Source of the DNA: Numida meleagris
Taxonomy: Eukaryota; Chordata; Aves; Galliformes; Numididae
Assembly: GCF_002078875.1 (NCBI RefSeq)
Contig: NC_034421.1
Span: 11,855,887 to 11,919,886, forward strand
Reading direction: 5' to 3'
DNA length: 64,000 nucleotides
Numbering within the stretch: the first letter of the stretch is position 1; each line of letters opens with the position of its first letter. A program made the translations under genes and the position numbers. The notes beneath the pieces were generated by a model. It worked only from the letters and a program-made list of their open reading frames with translations. It had not been told where the DNA came from and did no database searches. Positions 32,815-46,100 of the stretch are shown here, one piece after another.

Positions 32815-35800
32815 ACACTGCAACGTCCCTGAAATTTTTAATTTATTTGTACTTCAGATGATCATCAGACAACAACTCTGGAAAGAACAGGTAAGAAAAT
32901 ACTGGATTTTCTCATTCCTTTGATAAAACCACTTGTGAGTGTGCCATATTTAAGACCACTGAATCAACTGGAGAAAGGTGTCTAAGTAATTTATATTACC
33001 AAAGTAATTGAATGTTGACAGACAACGTGAAATAACGGTGCATGTGTTTTGCAGTAATGAGCATCTCTGTACCTGGACACTGCTTCAAAGGGTGTGATCT
33101 TCATTCGGGCACAACAAGTGAGATACCAGCTCATTACTTTGAGGAGAGGTTGAAAAGCTGGACCCTGGCCATGAAAATACATCATTTTAAGGGCTTAATT
33201 TATTCCCTTTATTCAGTGTTATCAGCTTTCAGCGCTTTTCTGCAGTATATCAAGTCTACAAACCACAGTATCACTGCGGCCAATCTGCAATAATGTAACC
33301 AGCTGGAGTTCATCCCATCTTTCGCATGAAGTCATGAAACTCAATTACTAAGTGAGAAAAAAACGGAAAGCCAAAACAATGACGTAGAGCCGGGGTAAGA
33401 GTGTCAGCAGAACCTCTGAGACTTCAGATCCTGGGACCGCACCATGGGAAGAGGCCCTGGGTTTGAGCAATCCTTCCTTCACCACTTTACTTCAAGAATG
33501 TTACCAAGGCCATTCCAATACGCACACAGATTTTCTCCTTTTTCTGCTTCTCAAAGTTGGCACTCTTCTGTACTGTTTTGTAATACATCAGTACGTAGAA
33601 ACCGTTACTGAACTGAACTGAAAATATGCAACACATAATAGAAAATAAACTGCAGAAAGAAACCTGTATCGGTATTTAATGGCACGAATAATGAATCAAA
33701 AATTGTGTTTAAATTATTTGAAGGTCATAGAAAAAGCCTCAAAAAAAAAAAGATAGTTAAACAGACATTAAAAGGAAGATTAAAACAGGTGATCTTTTAG
33801 TAGTCTAGCAAAAACAGTCTGTCTTTCACTCTTTATTTAAATTAAAATACCATTCAGCGACTGACCTTTTTAACACGGCCTGAGGGAGCGGGGTATGATC
33901 TTGTTAGAAAAGAAGCGATATTAAAAGAGCAATACTATTAAAAAGCAGCGGAGGATGGAAGCTACTGATCAAAAGTTGTTTGCTTAGGCAGATTAACTCT
34001 TCTGAAAAGGCTGTTCTTACTGTTACAAGGAGAGAAACTACTGCTGGTAGATTTTTTTAACTAGTTCCAGAACTGTGTTAAAGGGACTGTTTACCGAGTC
34101 CTTCAAGCAAACAAAACAGAGAAGCCAAATCACAAAGTGCCGCTTCGTTTCAGCATTCTGCATGGATGGGGGCACTTCCCTAACTGCCATTTCCTGAACA
34201 CTGCCTTAAATGTTGGGCTTCAGCTCAACACTTCGGCTTCTCTGCATTTATCATGAGAGGTCAAAGATCCCACGGAAGGAAATGTGAAGGGAAACACTTT
34301 GGTATTCTGAAAAGTTCACGGAAAGCTATCTGAGACTTCAGATCCTGGTTACATCAGCGTAAAGACCTCGACACCGTTACGAGAGAGCACAGACAGCGCT
34401 CGTTCAGAACCCCCACCTGACCTTGGATCTCTGCTATTAGAACACTAAGCCAGTCTCCAAAAACCCTGTACCTCTTAATTTGCATAGAGTGCATCTCTAG
34501 AGACAGAAAGGTAGAAATGGAAATGACTAATGGCTTAAAAAAAGCCAGGTATTAAATGGCATTACTAATTAAACATAAAGCACTAAAAGAATAAACTGCA
34601 TGCAACGAAGCCACCAAAACCTCATGTCACATTACCAAAGAGGCCACTTCAAAATGAAGGCGCACAGGAAATCATCCTCGGATTAAAAACTTCCATTCAC
34701 AGAACTTTAATGTTAAATGCTAAACGTACAAAGATTTTAATAACTGAACCAAAGTTACAGCTTTTTTAGCTCCTTTGGGTCCTGATATTCAATTGTTGCC
34801 ACAATGCCAAGACCATATATGTGAGTGTATGCCCTTTCCATCTTCCTCAGAGACCTAACGAGTCAGCAGAGGGGCAGTTCCCCCCGGGAAAGATTTCTGG
34901 ATGGGCCACAGAGCAGGCCAACAACCAAATACTGCAGCAGCTCCTCTAACCACGGCAATAACAAGACACACGAGTAATTAACCAGGATCTAGCCCATACT
35001 CAGAGAACACTGTCACAAATGTAAGAGTATATAATGCTAGTAGGACTTCTAGCAATGTGGCTGAGCCTTGGCATACCTCTGTGTTGTGGAGGAAAGCAGT
35101 GAAGGCCAGCAGGACACAGCAGGATGGCCAGGAGAGACTGCGGCTCCCAGCACTGCTTCCCTCAAACAGATTCTGCCTCTTCTCTTCTGGGATCTTCTCC
35201 CAGGAGTCAACATCTCATATACAGATATACAGAGGTACAGGTGTGTGTATATAGATGCATATGTACAGATACATCTATCTATACACAGCTGCACTGTAGA
35301 CCACAAAACAGACTGCAAATCACTTGTAATATAGAATTCATTTCCTCATTTGTTTCTCCAGTATAGTAGGGAGTAACACTTAACACATATTTCAGTTTCA
35401 CGCTGCCTCCTCGTGTCCTCCTCATCATAACTGCTGTCTGCAATGGCTGCCTTCAGAACTCGTTCACAAGAACACTCTGTAAGCTGAGATGCCATTGGAT
35501 GCTATGCAGGATGTATAAAAGAGATGCAAACATTATGGTAATATTGTGAAATATTTTTGCTATTTTAATTTGTAGCTGGAAAGGAATTGAATTATAAGCT
35601 ATTTTTAAATCTGTTTCAGTTCTGAGCTCTGAAATTAAGGCAGTGTTCAGAGTTGGATGAGTTTCTAAAAACAAGCATGCCTAGGAATTTATACACATTG
35701 ACTCATTCAATTCACTGGTGGGTTTTTTTTCCTCCTTTTTAATGAAATTTTGGGGAAAAAATGCCTCTGGTAATGGGAATTACGAGTATAAGCTTTTCCT

Positions 35801-38620
35801 TTTCAGATCTCAATATAGATCCTCAGTATAAGCAATTGGTCTTAAAATAAGAAAAGGAAACAAGAAAAGAGAATAAATGTATATACTATCTATGTTTAAA
35901 GTGTGTCAGATAATTCAAACAGTGCTAACATTACTTCACTGAAAAGTACACTTGTTCTTTTCTGATATAAAAACAAGGAGACAGCTATCTTCTTAAAACA
36001 AAGTCTTGGAGATTCCTTTCCTTATTTCTTGCAGATTCTCTAATATCAAAAACTTTCTGCCGAAAGCCATCTGTCCTACAGCCCTTCATGATTTCTATAT
36101 GCAGTAGTAAGATACAAACAACAACAACAAGAAGTCGCAAAATGAGAGAATCAAGTCATAGTTCAGAAGAGTCAGAAAACAGCTATTGGATTGTCTTTCC
36201 CAGAACCGATTTGCCTAACCATGTTCTACCACTGTATTTTTAGATGATCGTGGAATCTTCAATTATTACTCCTTATTTTTCCTGAAGAGTTTTTAAAAAG
36301 TCTTCCAAATTTAGCTAGATATGTTACCAAACTGATCACGAGGTGGGGCTCTTCATTTGGAATTCCAAGTATCACACAGTGCCGTATTGCTAGGAGTTCT
36401 ATTCGTTTTCAGTTGTAAGTAAGAGACAACTTCTTTCATTCTGAATGAAGAAAACAATATTGTGTCTTTCTGATGAAGCATGGAACACCCTTCATCTATG
36501 AGAAAACCAAAGCTCTTCTCCAGCTGTGTGCACAGCACTTTCCTCTGAAGATGCTCTTCGAGTTAGAAATCAAATGTTGCACAAGTTAATTCCAAAGAAG
36601 TGGGCGCAGGCGGTCGGAAGGATCAGAACAGAGTACAAGCAAATATAATTTGCAGATATCCAAGGGGACATTATAACAATGACACAAATAAGCATAACAA
36701 TATGTTAACGAAATAGCTCTGTCAGTAATGATACATTTAGATAGATGGCAAATGTACTTGCATGAACCCTATCATTACTGCTTCAATCACCGCCACGCTT
36801 TAACTTTGGGGAGCTAATTTCATTTATAAGTTCTGCTACTGCACATCAATTATTAGCAGCATTTCTAGCAGACACAGCACCGCTATGCTTAGGTGACTGA
36901 TTGTCTCACATTAGCTCTAATAAGAGAAGACTTGCAAACCACTTAAAATGTCAGAAAACTGCAACAATCACGGGCATAGGCACCAGTTATGCTCCTCCAA
37001 CTTCTCTGACTTCCCGCTAATTCATTATTCCCTCTTCAGATTGCTCCTTTATCTAACTCACAAATATCAACGCCAAGGAGTATCCACCTTTCCAGGGAGT
37101 TCACCAAGTCATTATTGTGATAATTATCGGATTCAAAGATTGATTAATTCCCCGAGCGTAATCTGCAGTTTCAAGATCAGTAACAAATTTTGACTTGAAG
37201 GAATTAAAATCCTTTAAACACGGGACTTCAGTTTAAGGATAGAAAAGTCAAAAAGCCCAACAAAACAACAGCACCAGTCTTTTGATAGAAATTTTCCTCT
37301 ACTTTCATGGCGTGGCTCCAGCAGAGCGCAGAGGTTAGGAAGATGCATCTGCAGATGCTGTAGGATGGCCGGTGCTTCCTTTGGATCAGATAGCACCTGA
37401 ACTAACGACAGCAAGAGATGCAGCCACTGCCTCCTGGATAGGCAGACAGAACACTGTGGCCCTGACTTGCTTTAAGCCTCTTGCAGTGCTGCCACTACCA
37501 GCATTAGATTTGTACAGGAGAATAACATGAAATACTGATTCCAGTGGCCTTATCAGCCAGATCTGTTGCAAACACTCTTCCTACAAAGATCAGCACTATT
37601 TATCAGGCAGGACTGGTTCTGCATCTTTATTCAGAGAGCTACAGCTACTTCTTCCCTCAGAGCATTTTAAACTCTTTCCTTGAGACAAAAGCAGCAACTT
37701 TACAAGATCTAGGAACGATGAAAAATGCAGACAGAACTTTCTGAAGTAGCACTTTATACTGGTTTGACAGATACTGGCTAGGACAGAATGACTTTAAAAG
37801 TCTCTGCCATTCCAGATACAGTCACTAGTCTGAAATGCATAATATGTTAAGACTAGACAACTATCAACAATTCTAATTGCAAATTAATAACTGCTAAATA
37901 TTCTTGGTGCATTTTTTGTATGAAGTATATTGACCTTCTGGCCACTCTAGGTCTAAGCTAAGCTAACACATATGGTTAACTTTTGCATCCTACAATGGAA
38001 GCAGGGTGCGCGGTGCGACTGCCTGAGGAATGTGTCTGTGTAATGCACGTACCACGGGCTGTGAACTGCATCACCAGAAGGGCATACTACTGAGAAGTTA
38101 ATGCTGAGATCTAGGCACAACCTGAAGTAACAGTTTTCAGGCTGAAAGTATCTACCTTTACAAATCAAAGAAGTTGCATATCACACCTGGAATGCCATTG
38201 TGGACTACTACCACAAACATTGCAAGAATTTTAGCTAAAAAAAAAAATAAATCAAGAATCAATGGAACATATTCCAAGGCATCAAAAGAAGATATCTTTC
38301 CCCCTTCTGCTTTTACTTCCAATTTTCATTAAACACAGCACATGTATGCATTATTTATCTAATTTAAAATTGAGCAAATCACCCAGTCACTGATGTCACA
38401 GAATTATGCAGATAACTGTGTACTAATGACTGTGAATGAGTGTGAATTACCCAGGAGCTAGCTCTAGACCTCCTAATTCCAAAGCAGATAAATTATCAGG
38501 TATGACACTTGTTAAAATTCAAAACTGAGTATGTTTACTGCTCTCCCAGTGTGTCAAAAATCAATTATATTGATGTCCTCCTACAATCTATGAAATCCAG
38601 CAATTAACTTGCAAACTTAC
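32815..38620. other. AT-rich DNA without a recognised gene
   Basis: No supported exon. A 20-bp word is repeated exactly at 33415-33434 and 34329-34348. A TA/CA-rich imperfect microsatellite lies at 35217-35290. The block 36770-37200 is rich in homeodomain-type ATTA/TAAT words and looks like a candidate enhancer. Confidence 0.5.
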
Positions 38621-38749
38621 CTTCCAAAAGATTAAAGATGCACTGCTGACTCGAGGCTTTCTGATTCACGACATGGATCTCGCACCCATTCGTCACCATA
38701 TTATATTTGGTGGAGGGTAAACACATGACTTAAAGTCCTCTAAACCTTC
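38621..38749 (-). other. Isolated exon-like segment (129 nt)
   Basis: On the minus strand a very strong donor (GAAG|GTAAGTTTG) ends the segment. An acceptor 'tgtgttggacacag' preceded by a pyrimidine tract ('ttcctttcccttcctc') begins it. Inside, an ATG frame runs open to the donor and includes 'MVTNGCEIHVVNQKASSQQ'. The segment holds four CpG within about 50 bp, unusual for this region and a possible sign of constraint or recent insertion. The frame coming through the acceptor is not open, so it would be a first coding exon or a noncoding one. I do not recognise the peptide. Confidence 0.25.
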
Positions 38750-41700
38750 CTGTGTCCAACACAGTTATGAGGAAGGGAAAGGAATGGCATGCAACAATAC
38801 CAACAAAATATGAATATTCAGAGGAACTCAGGTGGTGAATCAAATACAAGTGTCCGTAAAATTTGAATGCTCAAAACGACATTTTTTTTTTAAATAAAAA
38901 ATTGAAACCAAATCACTGAATACAGAAAGGAAAGATACTGCTTGTTTTCAGAATTACTTTACTATGATGTGCTTCTAGGAGCCCTTCAGAATTTCGTAAC
39001 AAATTGGAGAGTTCAGCCTGAGATGGCACAACTGCTCATTTTACAGGGATTTCACAAGTGTGTGTCCTTCACATACTCGTAAGGAAAGTCAAGTTTCTAA
39101 ACCATAATCTTAACCACCATACAAAAATAGAAGCTAAGTACATCTTTCACACAGTTATCACGATTATTGATAGCTAAACAGAACTTGTGTGCTGTAGTAT
39201 TTTTCATTACATTTTGTGTCACATTTCTCTCAGTTTTCGTTAAACTCAGCCCTTGTAACTTAGAACCTAAGCAAAACCCTATCCTAACTCTTTTTGCTTA
39301 TTACTTTGTCTAACTTCAACAGTATCATTTTTGTTTGGCAGTACTCGTGACAAAACCATAAGCCTATTAAATCCGGAAAAACAAATGATCTTTTAAATTT
39401 AAAGAGCAAAATGGCCTTTTAGTACATATACAGTCTGAGTTTGTTTGCATGCCTCTTGTGTTTCTCTTTCCACAGTTTCTCTCTGGATCAGACAGCTAGA
39501 GTGCTTTGTTTTGCAGCTTTCTTTTCTATGACCACACATCCTTGCCTCCCCAGTTTTCTCTTGGGCTACTTTCACATTGATGGTATGCTCTTAGGTGATA
39601 CCTAGGCAACATCGTGGAGTTCGCAAACTGTTTTAAATCTAGACAGATATTAAGTCTAACTTTTCAACAGTATGTGGATATCAGAAATGCACCAAATCTT
39701 CTGGGTCCCATTCTTCTGGGTAGCATTCCACCTACCTGAAGGAACCTGATCTCTGGATTGTGTCAAGCAGTAAGTGGTTACACCTACATGCACATGCCTT
39801 CAAGCAGCTGAACAGTATTTTTGGCATAGAACCAAGCACCACAAATCTGCATCCAAGCGTTCTCAGTTGTCATGTGCTGTCTCCTTTCACCCAGCAGGTG
39901 ATAGGTGTGTTATCACTAATCATCTTTTTGCCAATACTTTCTCCTCTGCAATAAAATACTGACAATTCTTCAAGAAGAAGTGCACAAGATCAAATATATA
40001 TGAAATATCCTTAAGACTTGAAAAACTGTAAGCTTGATGCTTTTATATATGAGCTCTCCTTTCACGTTGTCAATTTAAAGTGCATTTCATTTTGGCCTCT
40101 GCTTCCCCTGAAACCTAAGACCAGCACAAATAACTTCCCTCACTCCTGGTAATACCATGCTTCCCTTTTCCCCAATATCAGTACAGGTATTTAGGTCACT
40201 CTAAGGGGATAAAGTGCTTATAAAAATAGTCATCTTCCCCTTAGGATTTCTCTTTTTCTGGATTTCATCTGGGCTATGCCCTTGGATTGACTTTAACTAC
40301 TGTTATCCTGTCTTCTTCGCTCCCATTGCCTCTAACAGATACACAACGACCAAAATGACAAATGAAAATTTATTAGAAGTTAAGCTGAGAACTTAACAAA
40401 GGCAAAATATGACAAGGAGGGCCAAGAAGGCTAACTGTACTAGTAATCTGGTGCACAGGAGTGGCTTAGGTGAACAATGCGTGATCTAAAAATCCTTCCA
40501 GACATTACGAGATGCAGGGGCTGCCACTGGTGCCCCTGTACCTCCAGTTCCAGGACACAGATCCCAAATGGCTTGTTGGTGACCTGGAGAATACGTAAGC
40601 TCTCAACACCCAGACTGGAGAAGACAGCATTTGGAAAATAAGGCTTGCTGACAACACATAAGCCTTGATGTAAGCACAAAGGGCTAGCACAAATAAAGGG
40701 GAACATCCTCATGGCTTGCTGACACTTATGATTTTCCACAGGAGATTTGGTCTGTGTACACATCACATGGAACATATATCTAGACAAAATTTAGAAATTA
40801 TTTGCAGTGTTAAATGTATTAGAAAATAATGATTACAGGATGAAACTTGATTAAGAAACTTGCTAATTAAAAAAAGATTGACTAGAATTTGGATGAAAAA
40901 TACTAGTGCAGTATTTTAGAATATATAAATATTTTTTAATAAGAATTGTGACGTAAGTGTGAGACAAATTACATAAGCACTTTAAGAATAAAGTACCCCA
41001 GAGAGGACACTGTGTGAGAATAAACCCAACAGGGACTAGGCAATGGTTTATAAAAAGACACAATGTCTGTTTGTGTACTGTTAGATACCGAGAGGGAGAG
41101 CAGGAGAGAAAGCAAAACCTTAACCTCCCCAAAGGAAGGATGGTTGAACTCAAGTCACACTTCTTTGGAATATGGGAAAGCACAGCACTTCCAAAGCCTT
41201 AACAGGTGTTCTACACAAGGTCACTTCAATATAAAAAGTTGGTTAACCTTCAACAATTAGCTTAGTGATCCAGCACACTTCAACCTTAGCATCAGTGAAT
41301 AAACAAATGATACCACAGCAAAGAGAAACCAATCAGAAGAGATGAACTGCAATGAAACAGTCCCCATGATCACTTCAGTGAGCAGGTAAGACAGCAATGA
41401 ACCTACTGAACGGAGTGCATAAGGAAACGTCTCCAGAATCTCAATACAGTGAAGTAGCCTTTGGTTTAACGCTAAGACTTACAAACAGCCAAGAGTCTCA
41501 CTGCTCAGTCAACATGATATGCTATCTCTGTTTTTTAAATGACTTAATACTGTATAAGTTTACTGTAATACTTTTTAAGCCATCCAAATTCAGGAAATAG
41601 AGATGATTGAAATTAAACCGTAGCAACATGTCCTTCACATCCTCTTATCATCTGAAATCTGAAGTATTTAATTAAATGAGGAGTGCATCTCAGGATCACA

Positions 41701-43114
41701 AAACAAAATGTGCAAGATCTAAGGAGTATTCTGTTCTTTGACTGCAATAATGTATCTGACATTTCACATTCATCGTCCCCATGACAATACCAAAATTATT
41801 TTAAACAACATGCAAAATGAAAGCAGCCACCTGTATTCACTTAGTAGCAGAATCGGGTAAATAAAAACCTGCTATTACAACAAGGCACAGAGCTTGCTTG
41901 CTCAGTGTCTGCTTAGTATTTCTTTGAAACCGAGGTAACCTGGGACACGCTGAACTCTTGATCCCCCAGAAGTTAAGGTTGGATCTCGCACCACATTCTG
42001 CTGCGCTCCCTACGGCTGACCAGGCCATAGGCTGGCCCTTCCATCCAAACAGGCAAAGTTCTTCCTCCTGCTCACGCGGCAAAGCGGAACTTGCAAACGA
42101 CACGGCTTAGTGGCATCAGGAGCTGCAATGCCACTGAGGAGCTGTGCCAACCCACGAGCCAGAAGTACCAGGTCTGAAGCTGCGGCGACTCATCTGTTCA
42201 TCACTAAGCACTACCCCATCCATCACAATGAGACGGACAGGAAAACGATTCTGGCAAACGTGGCCTCGCCTGCTGCAGCTGGAGCTCAGTCACCACGAGC
42301 AGCTGTGGCCCTGCTCAGCAGCTGTGGTCCTGGCAGACACAGGGCTGCTGGCCATGGAAACCCAGACAGCCAGACTAATGAGGGCCAGCAGCTTCCGCGA
42401 GTGGGAAAAAAATGAAATACAAATGACACACTCAGCAGCATCTAAAGAGTAATCTGTCGCTGATTCAATATCACCCTGGCAAAACTTCCTGCCATCCAGT
42501 CAAGTCTCTTTTATTAAGCCTGCTTGTGAAGAAGAGAAAAAATGTTATGCTGGAAGAGAGCCTTCATTTCCTGAACACGCAGGTTAGACACTTTGTCAGG
42601 ATTGCCATCCTGGTAATTCAGAGGATAGAAAGGAAAAAAAGGTAATAAGGGAGCAGTCGGAGCACAAGCAAACACTCAAAGCACAGTTTAAAAGTACATC
42701 AGTAGCACACGTACAAAAGTAAGTTGGAGTTTCAGAAAAAAAAACCATGCTCTTCAGATGATGCTAGACACTTCCCTGCATTGAGAAATAATTCTGTTAT
42801 TTGTGACCTACCACACCACTGCTGCTTCTATATGAAATTACATTCCTGATATAAATTTTAGTGACAAACATTTTTATGATTACAGACCAAAAGTCAAAAT
42901 TTGCATTTAAATAGATGTATTAAAAACTCAGCAGCACAGGTAGAAATGTGAAATGCTGTTTTAAGGAACATTTAAATAGGGAATATGACCATAGAAGGGA
43001 TTTTCTTCTGAAATGCTGCAAACATTTCTGTTTTTTTTTTTTAAATACTGTTCCTTGCTCTGATTCAAAGTCCAGTATTGACCTGTAGTCTCCTGCAGAC
43101 CCAGACTCATCTCA

Positions 43115-43188
43115 GAGCTACAGAACCTACTTCTCTTTTCATCTTCATATGCTGAGCTGTAGGAACTACTTCTCTTTTCATCTTTCCA
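43115..43188 (+). repeat. Two-copy tandem of a 39-bp unit
   Basis: Unit 1 starts 'gagctacagaacctacttct' at 43115 and unit 2 starts 'gagctgtaggaactacttct' at 43154. Both continue 'cttttcatctt'. On the minus strand this gives a repeated acidic/basic/serine-rich peptide, but the surrounding frame is not gene-like. Confidence 0.8.
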
Positions 43189-46100
43189 CTGCAAATGGCC
43201 TTATTTATTATAAATAAAGTATTTTTTGTATCCAGAGTCCAAGCCCACAGTTCCACTACCTTGCAGCCCAGACCATATTATACTGCTCTTCCTCTCAAGC
43301 TGTTAACTTATGTTTGTTCACAGAGGTCACATAGGTTAAGCTTCAGATATTATATTTCCCCCCAGACAGCACAACCATTTTTGAAAGAGATTTTCAGTAT
43401 ATAACTTCAAAAAAAATCTCAAGTAATTCTCCCTCTCAAATACCTCCTCTGACTTAACTATATTTTATTGTCTCCTTCTAATCTACATTGCATTTCTGAT
43501 GTTAAAGAAACTCTAACCTTTTTCCTGCCTCTTTTCTCGCTGTCTAACTTCCATTTGCTGCCTATTGTTCAGATTCCATTTTCATATCTTGTCCAGATTT
43601 AATTCCGAACCTTGGCTAAATTCTAACTCTATGCTTCAAAAATACACGTTTGCCTCGCCAACACATCACGCTGAGGTCAGGTACGCAGCTCCTCAGTACC
43701 AGTACAGGTCGCTGGTGCCCTTTACAGTTCCTCTGGGATCAGCAGCATGTATTCTCTCTATATAAACCATATAAATCATTGCTGTCACATTTTGTGTTCC
43801 CATCATATGTTGTTTTGATCTTTCTTGACTGACAGGCATTTCAGTCAAAAGGATAATGCAACGTGAACGATGTTTCCATTACACTAAAGTGGTTGCCTAA
43901 CAGTCAGTTGGACAAGCTGTCCAGCTAGACTAGTTACAGAGCTGTTATGTTTCACTGCCTCCACAAACACGGATTCTTTCCATGAAGAGGGAATGGCCAA
44001 GTTTTTAGAGACTCACTTTCCAATTCTCTCTCCAGCATCACGAGATTTAGGAATCTAGTTACCTGACCTTTTCTGTCACTTACTCATTATTCAAGTATTA
44101 AAACTGTCTACAAAACTGTTACAGAATCAAATTTACTATTGAAAAAATGAGTGTAAGTATAGCACAAAAACATTGTTTCTACATGTCCATTTTAAGTGTA
44201 TCTTTGCTGTTTTCTCCAGGGGTTCTTTAACCAAGGGAAAACATGGGGTTGTTGCGTGGGAACACAAAGGTCAAGTACAGGCAGAGATTAATCACATCAG
44301 GATTTCCTGAGCACTTCATAGCAAAATTTTCTTATATCTCTATTTAGAGAATTCCTGAATTACTTCAAGATACGTTTCTCAGACTACTTAGAGGTCAGTC
44401 AGAAATACAAGGAACAGTACACAAGCAAATGTGCTTTCATAGGTTGAGTCATTCTGCACTTCCATACAGCCACGTTATTTGCACCATGATCTTCCAGTCC
44501 TCTTTCCATAGTAGAGATGCTCACCAGCCAGTTCCCAGCAGTGTTAAACAGAAATAGCGTAGTACAAGACATCAGAAACATTGATAGTACTCATGATATC
44601 ATAAGAGTCCATGTACATCAGCCACTGTTAGCCTACAGAAAACCTGAAGAACAGTTAAATCCCCTGTAGCAACATTTCTTCCAACTGCCTGTCAGCTGAT
44701 GCACTGTCAGAACCAGGACATTCCTTTGCATATTTCAGATTTCATAAAGACTTACAAAACACACATCTACATTTTCATATACACACGGAATAGCTTTTCA
44801 TAGAGCACTGCAAAATACTTCAGTTGCATTCTTACAACATAACACCCAGGGCTAGCTCCAGGCATAGACAAGGCAGGGAGCTGTAAGGTAACGGGCTGCT
44901 GCTAGATACTCGTGGACCTGCTGGATGCTGAGCTTTGTCTTAAAGCAAGGTCAGCAAGCAGGAGCAATGAGATACGGGGGGCAGATGTAAAACACACGCT
45001 ATGCCAAGCCCCATTCCGCATCAGGCTCACCAAGACAGATGCACAGGATACCTCAGCGATACAGAACAGGCCCCAAGCAGTACGAAACAGAACTCAAGAG
45101 GTTACCCAGCCCACACCCACCGCACTTCCTTCCTGAATAGCACGTCTTCTTTCCACTCCATTTCCCTATACCACTGAGGCAGCTTGGAAAGCACAGCCCC
45201 ACTTTATCTTACACACGTGGTTGCCCACAGTGACCTCTTGTGCTGAGCACTATGGAATAATTTCATATTATGTCCCAAAGTGCATCTTTTCTCAGTTGTA
45301 CATCTGCTATCATCCAATTTAACTGAATGACAGTTTGTTAGCATCCTATGGTAGAATAATACTTCCTAAATTGAGCTCATAACATAATAAATCTTCAGAA
45401 CTGCTTCCTATCCTGTTTTTTTTCCATTTTCCAGTGGTTTGCTTGCTCTTTGGGCAGCTGTTGCACACACATCAGTGCTCTCCTTGAACTGTTCAAAATG
45501 AACTCCAAGTATGTTTTGCAGCATTTTTTTCCAGGGTATATTTAAACATTTATTTTAATGGGATTAAGATTCTTTAATGACACCAGGATTCTCAGTTATA
45601 ATTTTAATATAGAGAGAGAGCTTGGATTTTTTTTTTTTTTTTTTTAAGTCCCACAGGACACAGTTAACTTAGAAGGCAGCTAGGAGTTTCTAATGGACAT
45701 TAACTTACAAGTAAAGCCCACAGAAATTTCATCTCTCCTCTCCTCAGTGAGCTTGCCAAAGATTTTCTGAATTATCTATTTTCCTGACTAGCTAAAATAT
45801 TTTTCTTCATTTTAATACCATTTCCAAAAGCAACAGACTTTATTTATGGATAGACTTTTGCCTGAACATACAACTATTAAAATTAGCTATCCTTATTTCA
45901 GAAACTGGTATCTTGCAAATTGTGGTCTTCCACTCCTTCTTGTCTGTACTAGATATTTCCTTCAGCTATGCAAAAAATATTTTATAACACGTGGGCTTTA
46001 GGCTATGCTGAAGTTTACACTGCAGCATAAAGCATCGGAGAAAGTCTGTCACTTAACCTGCACCTTACACACTTTGCGTGTAGAACAACAAATTGCAGTT

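Noticed and set aside
39030..39065. Possible MIR core ('tgctcattttacagggattt')
   Set aside because: The match is limited to one short phrase and the rest of the element is absent.
42110..42452. Overlapping plus-strand frames of about 100 codons in a GC-richer patch
   Set aside because: No domain, no splice context and two competing frames, as expected by chance in GC-rich DNA.
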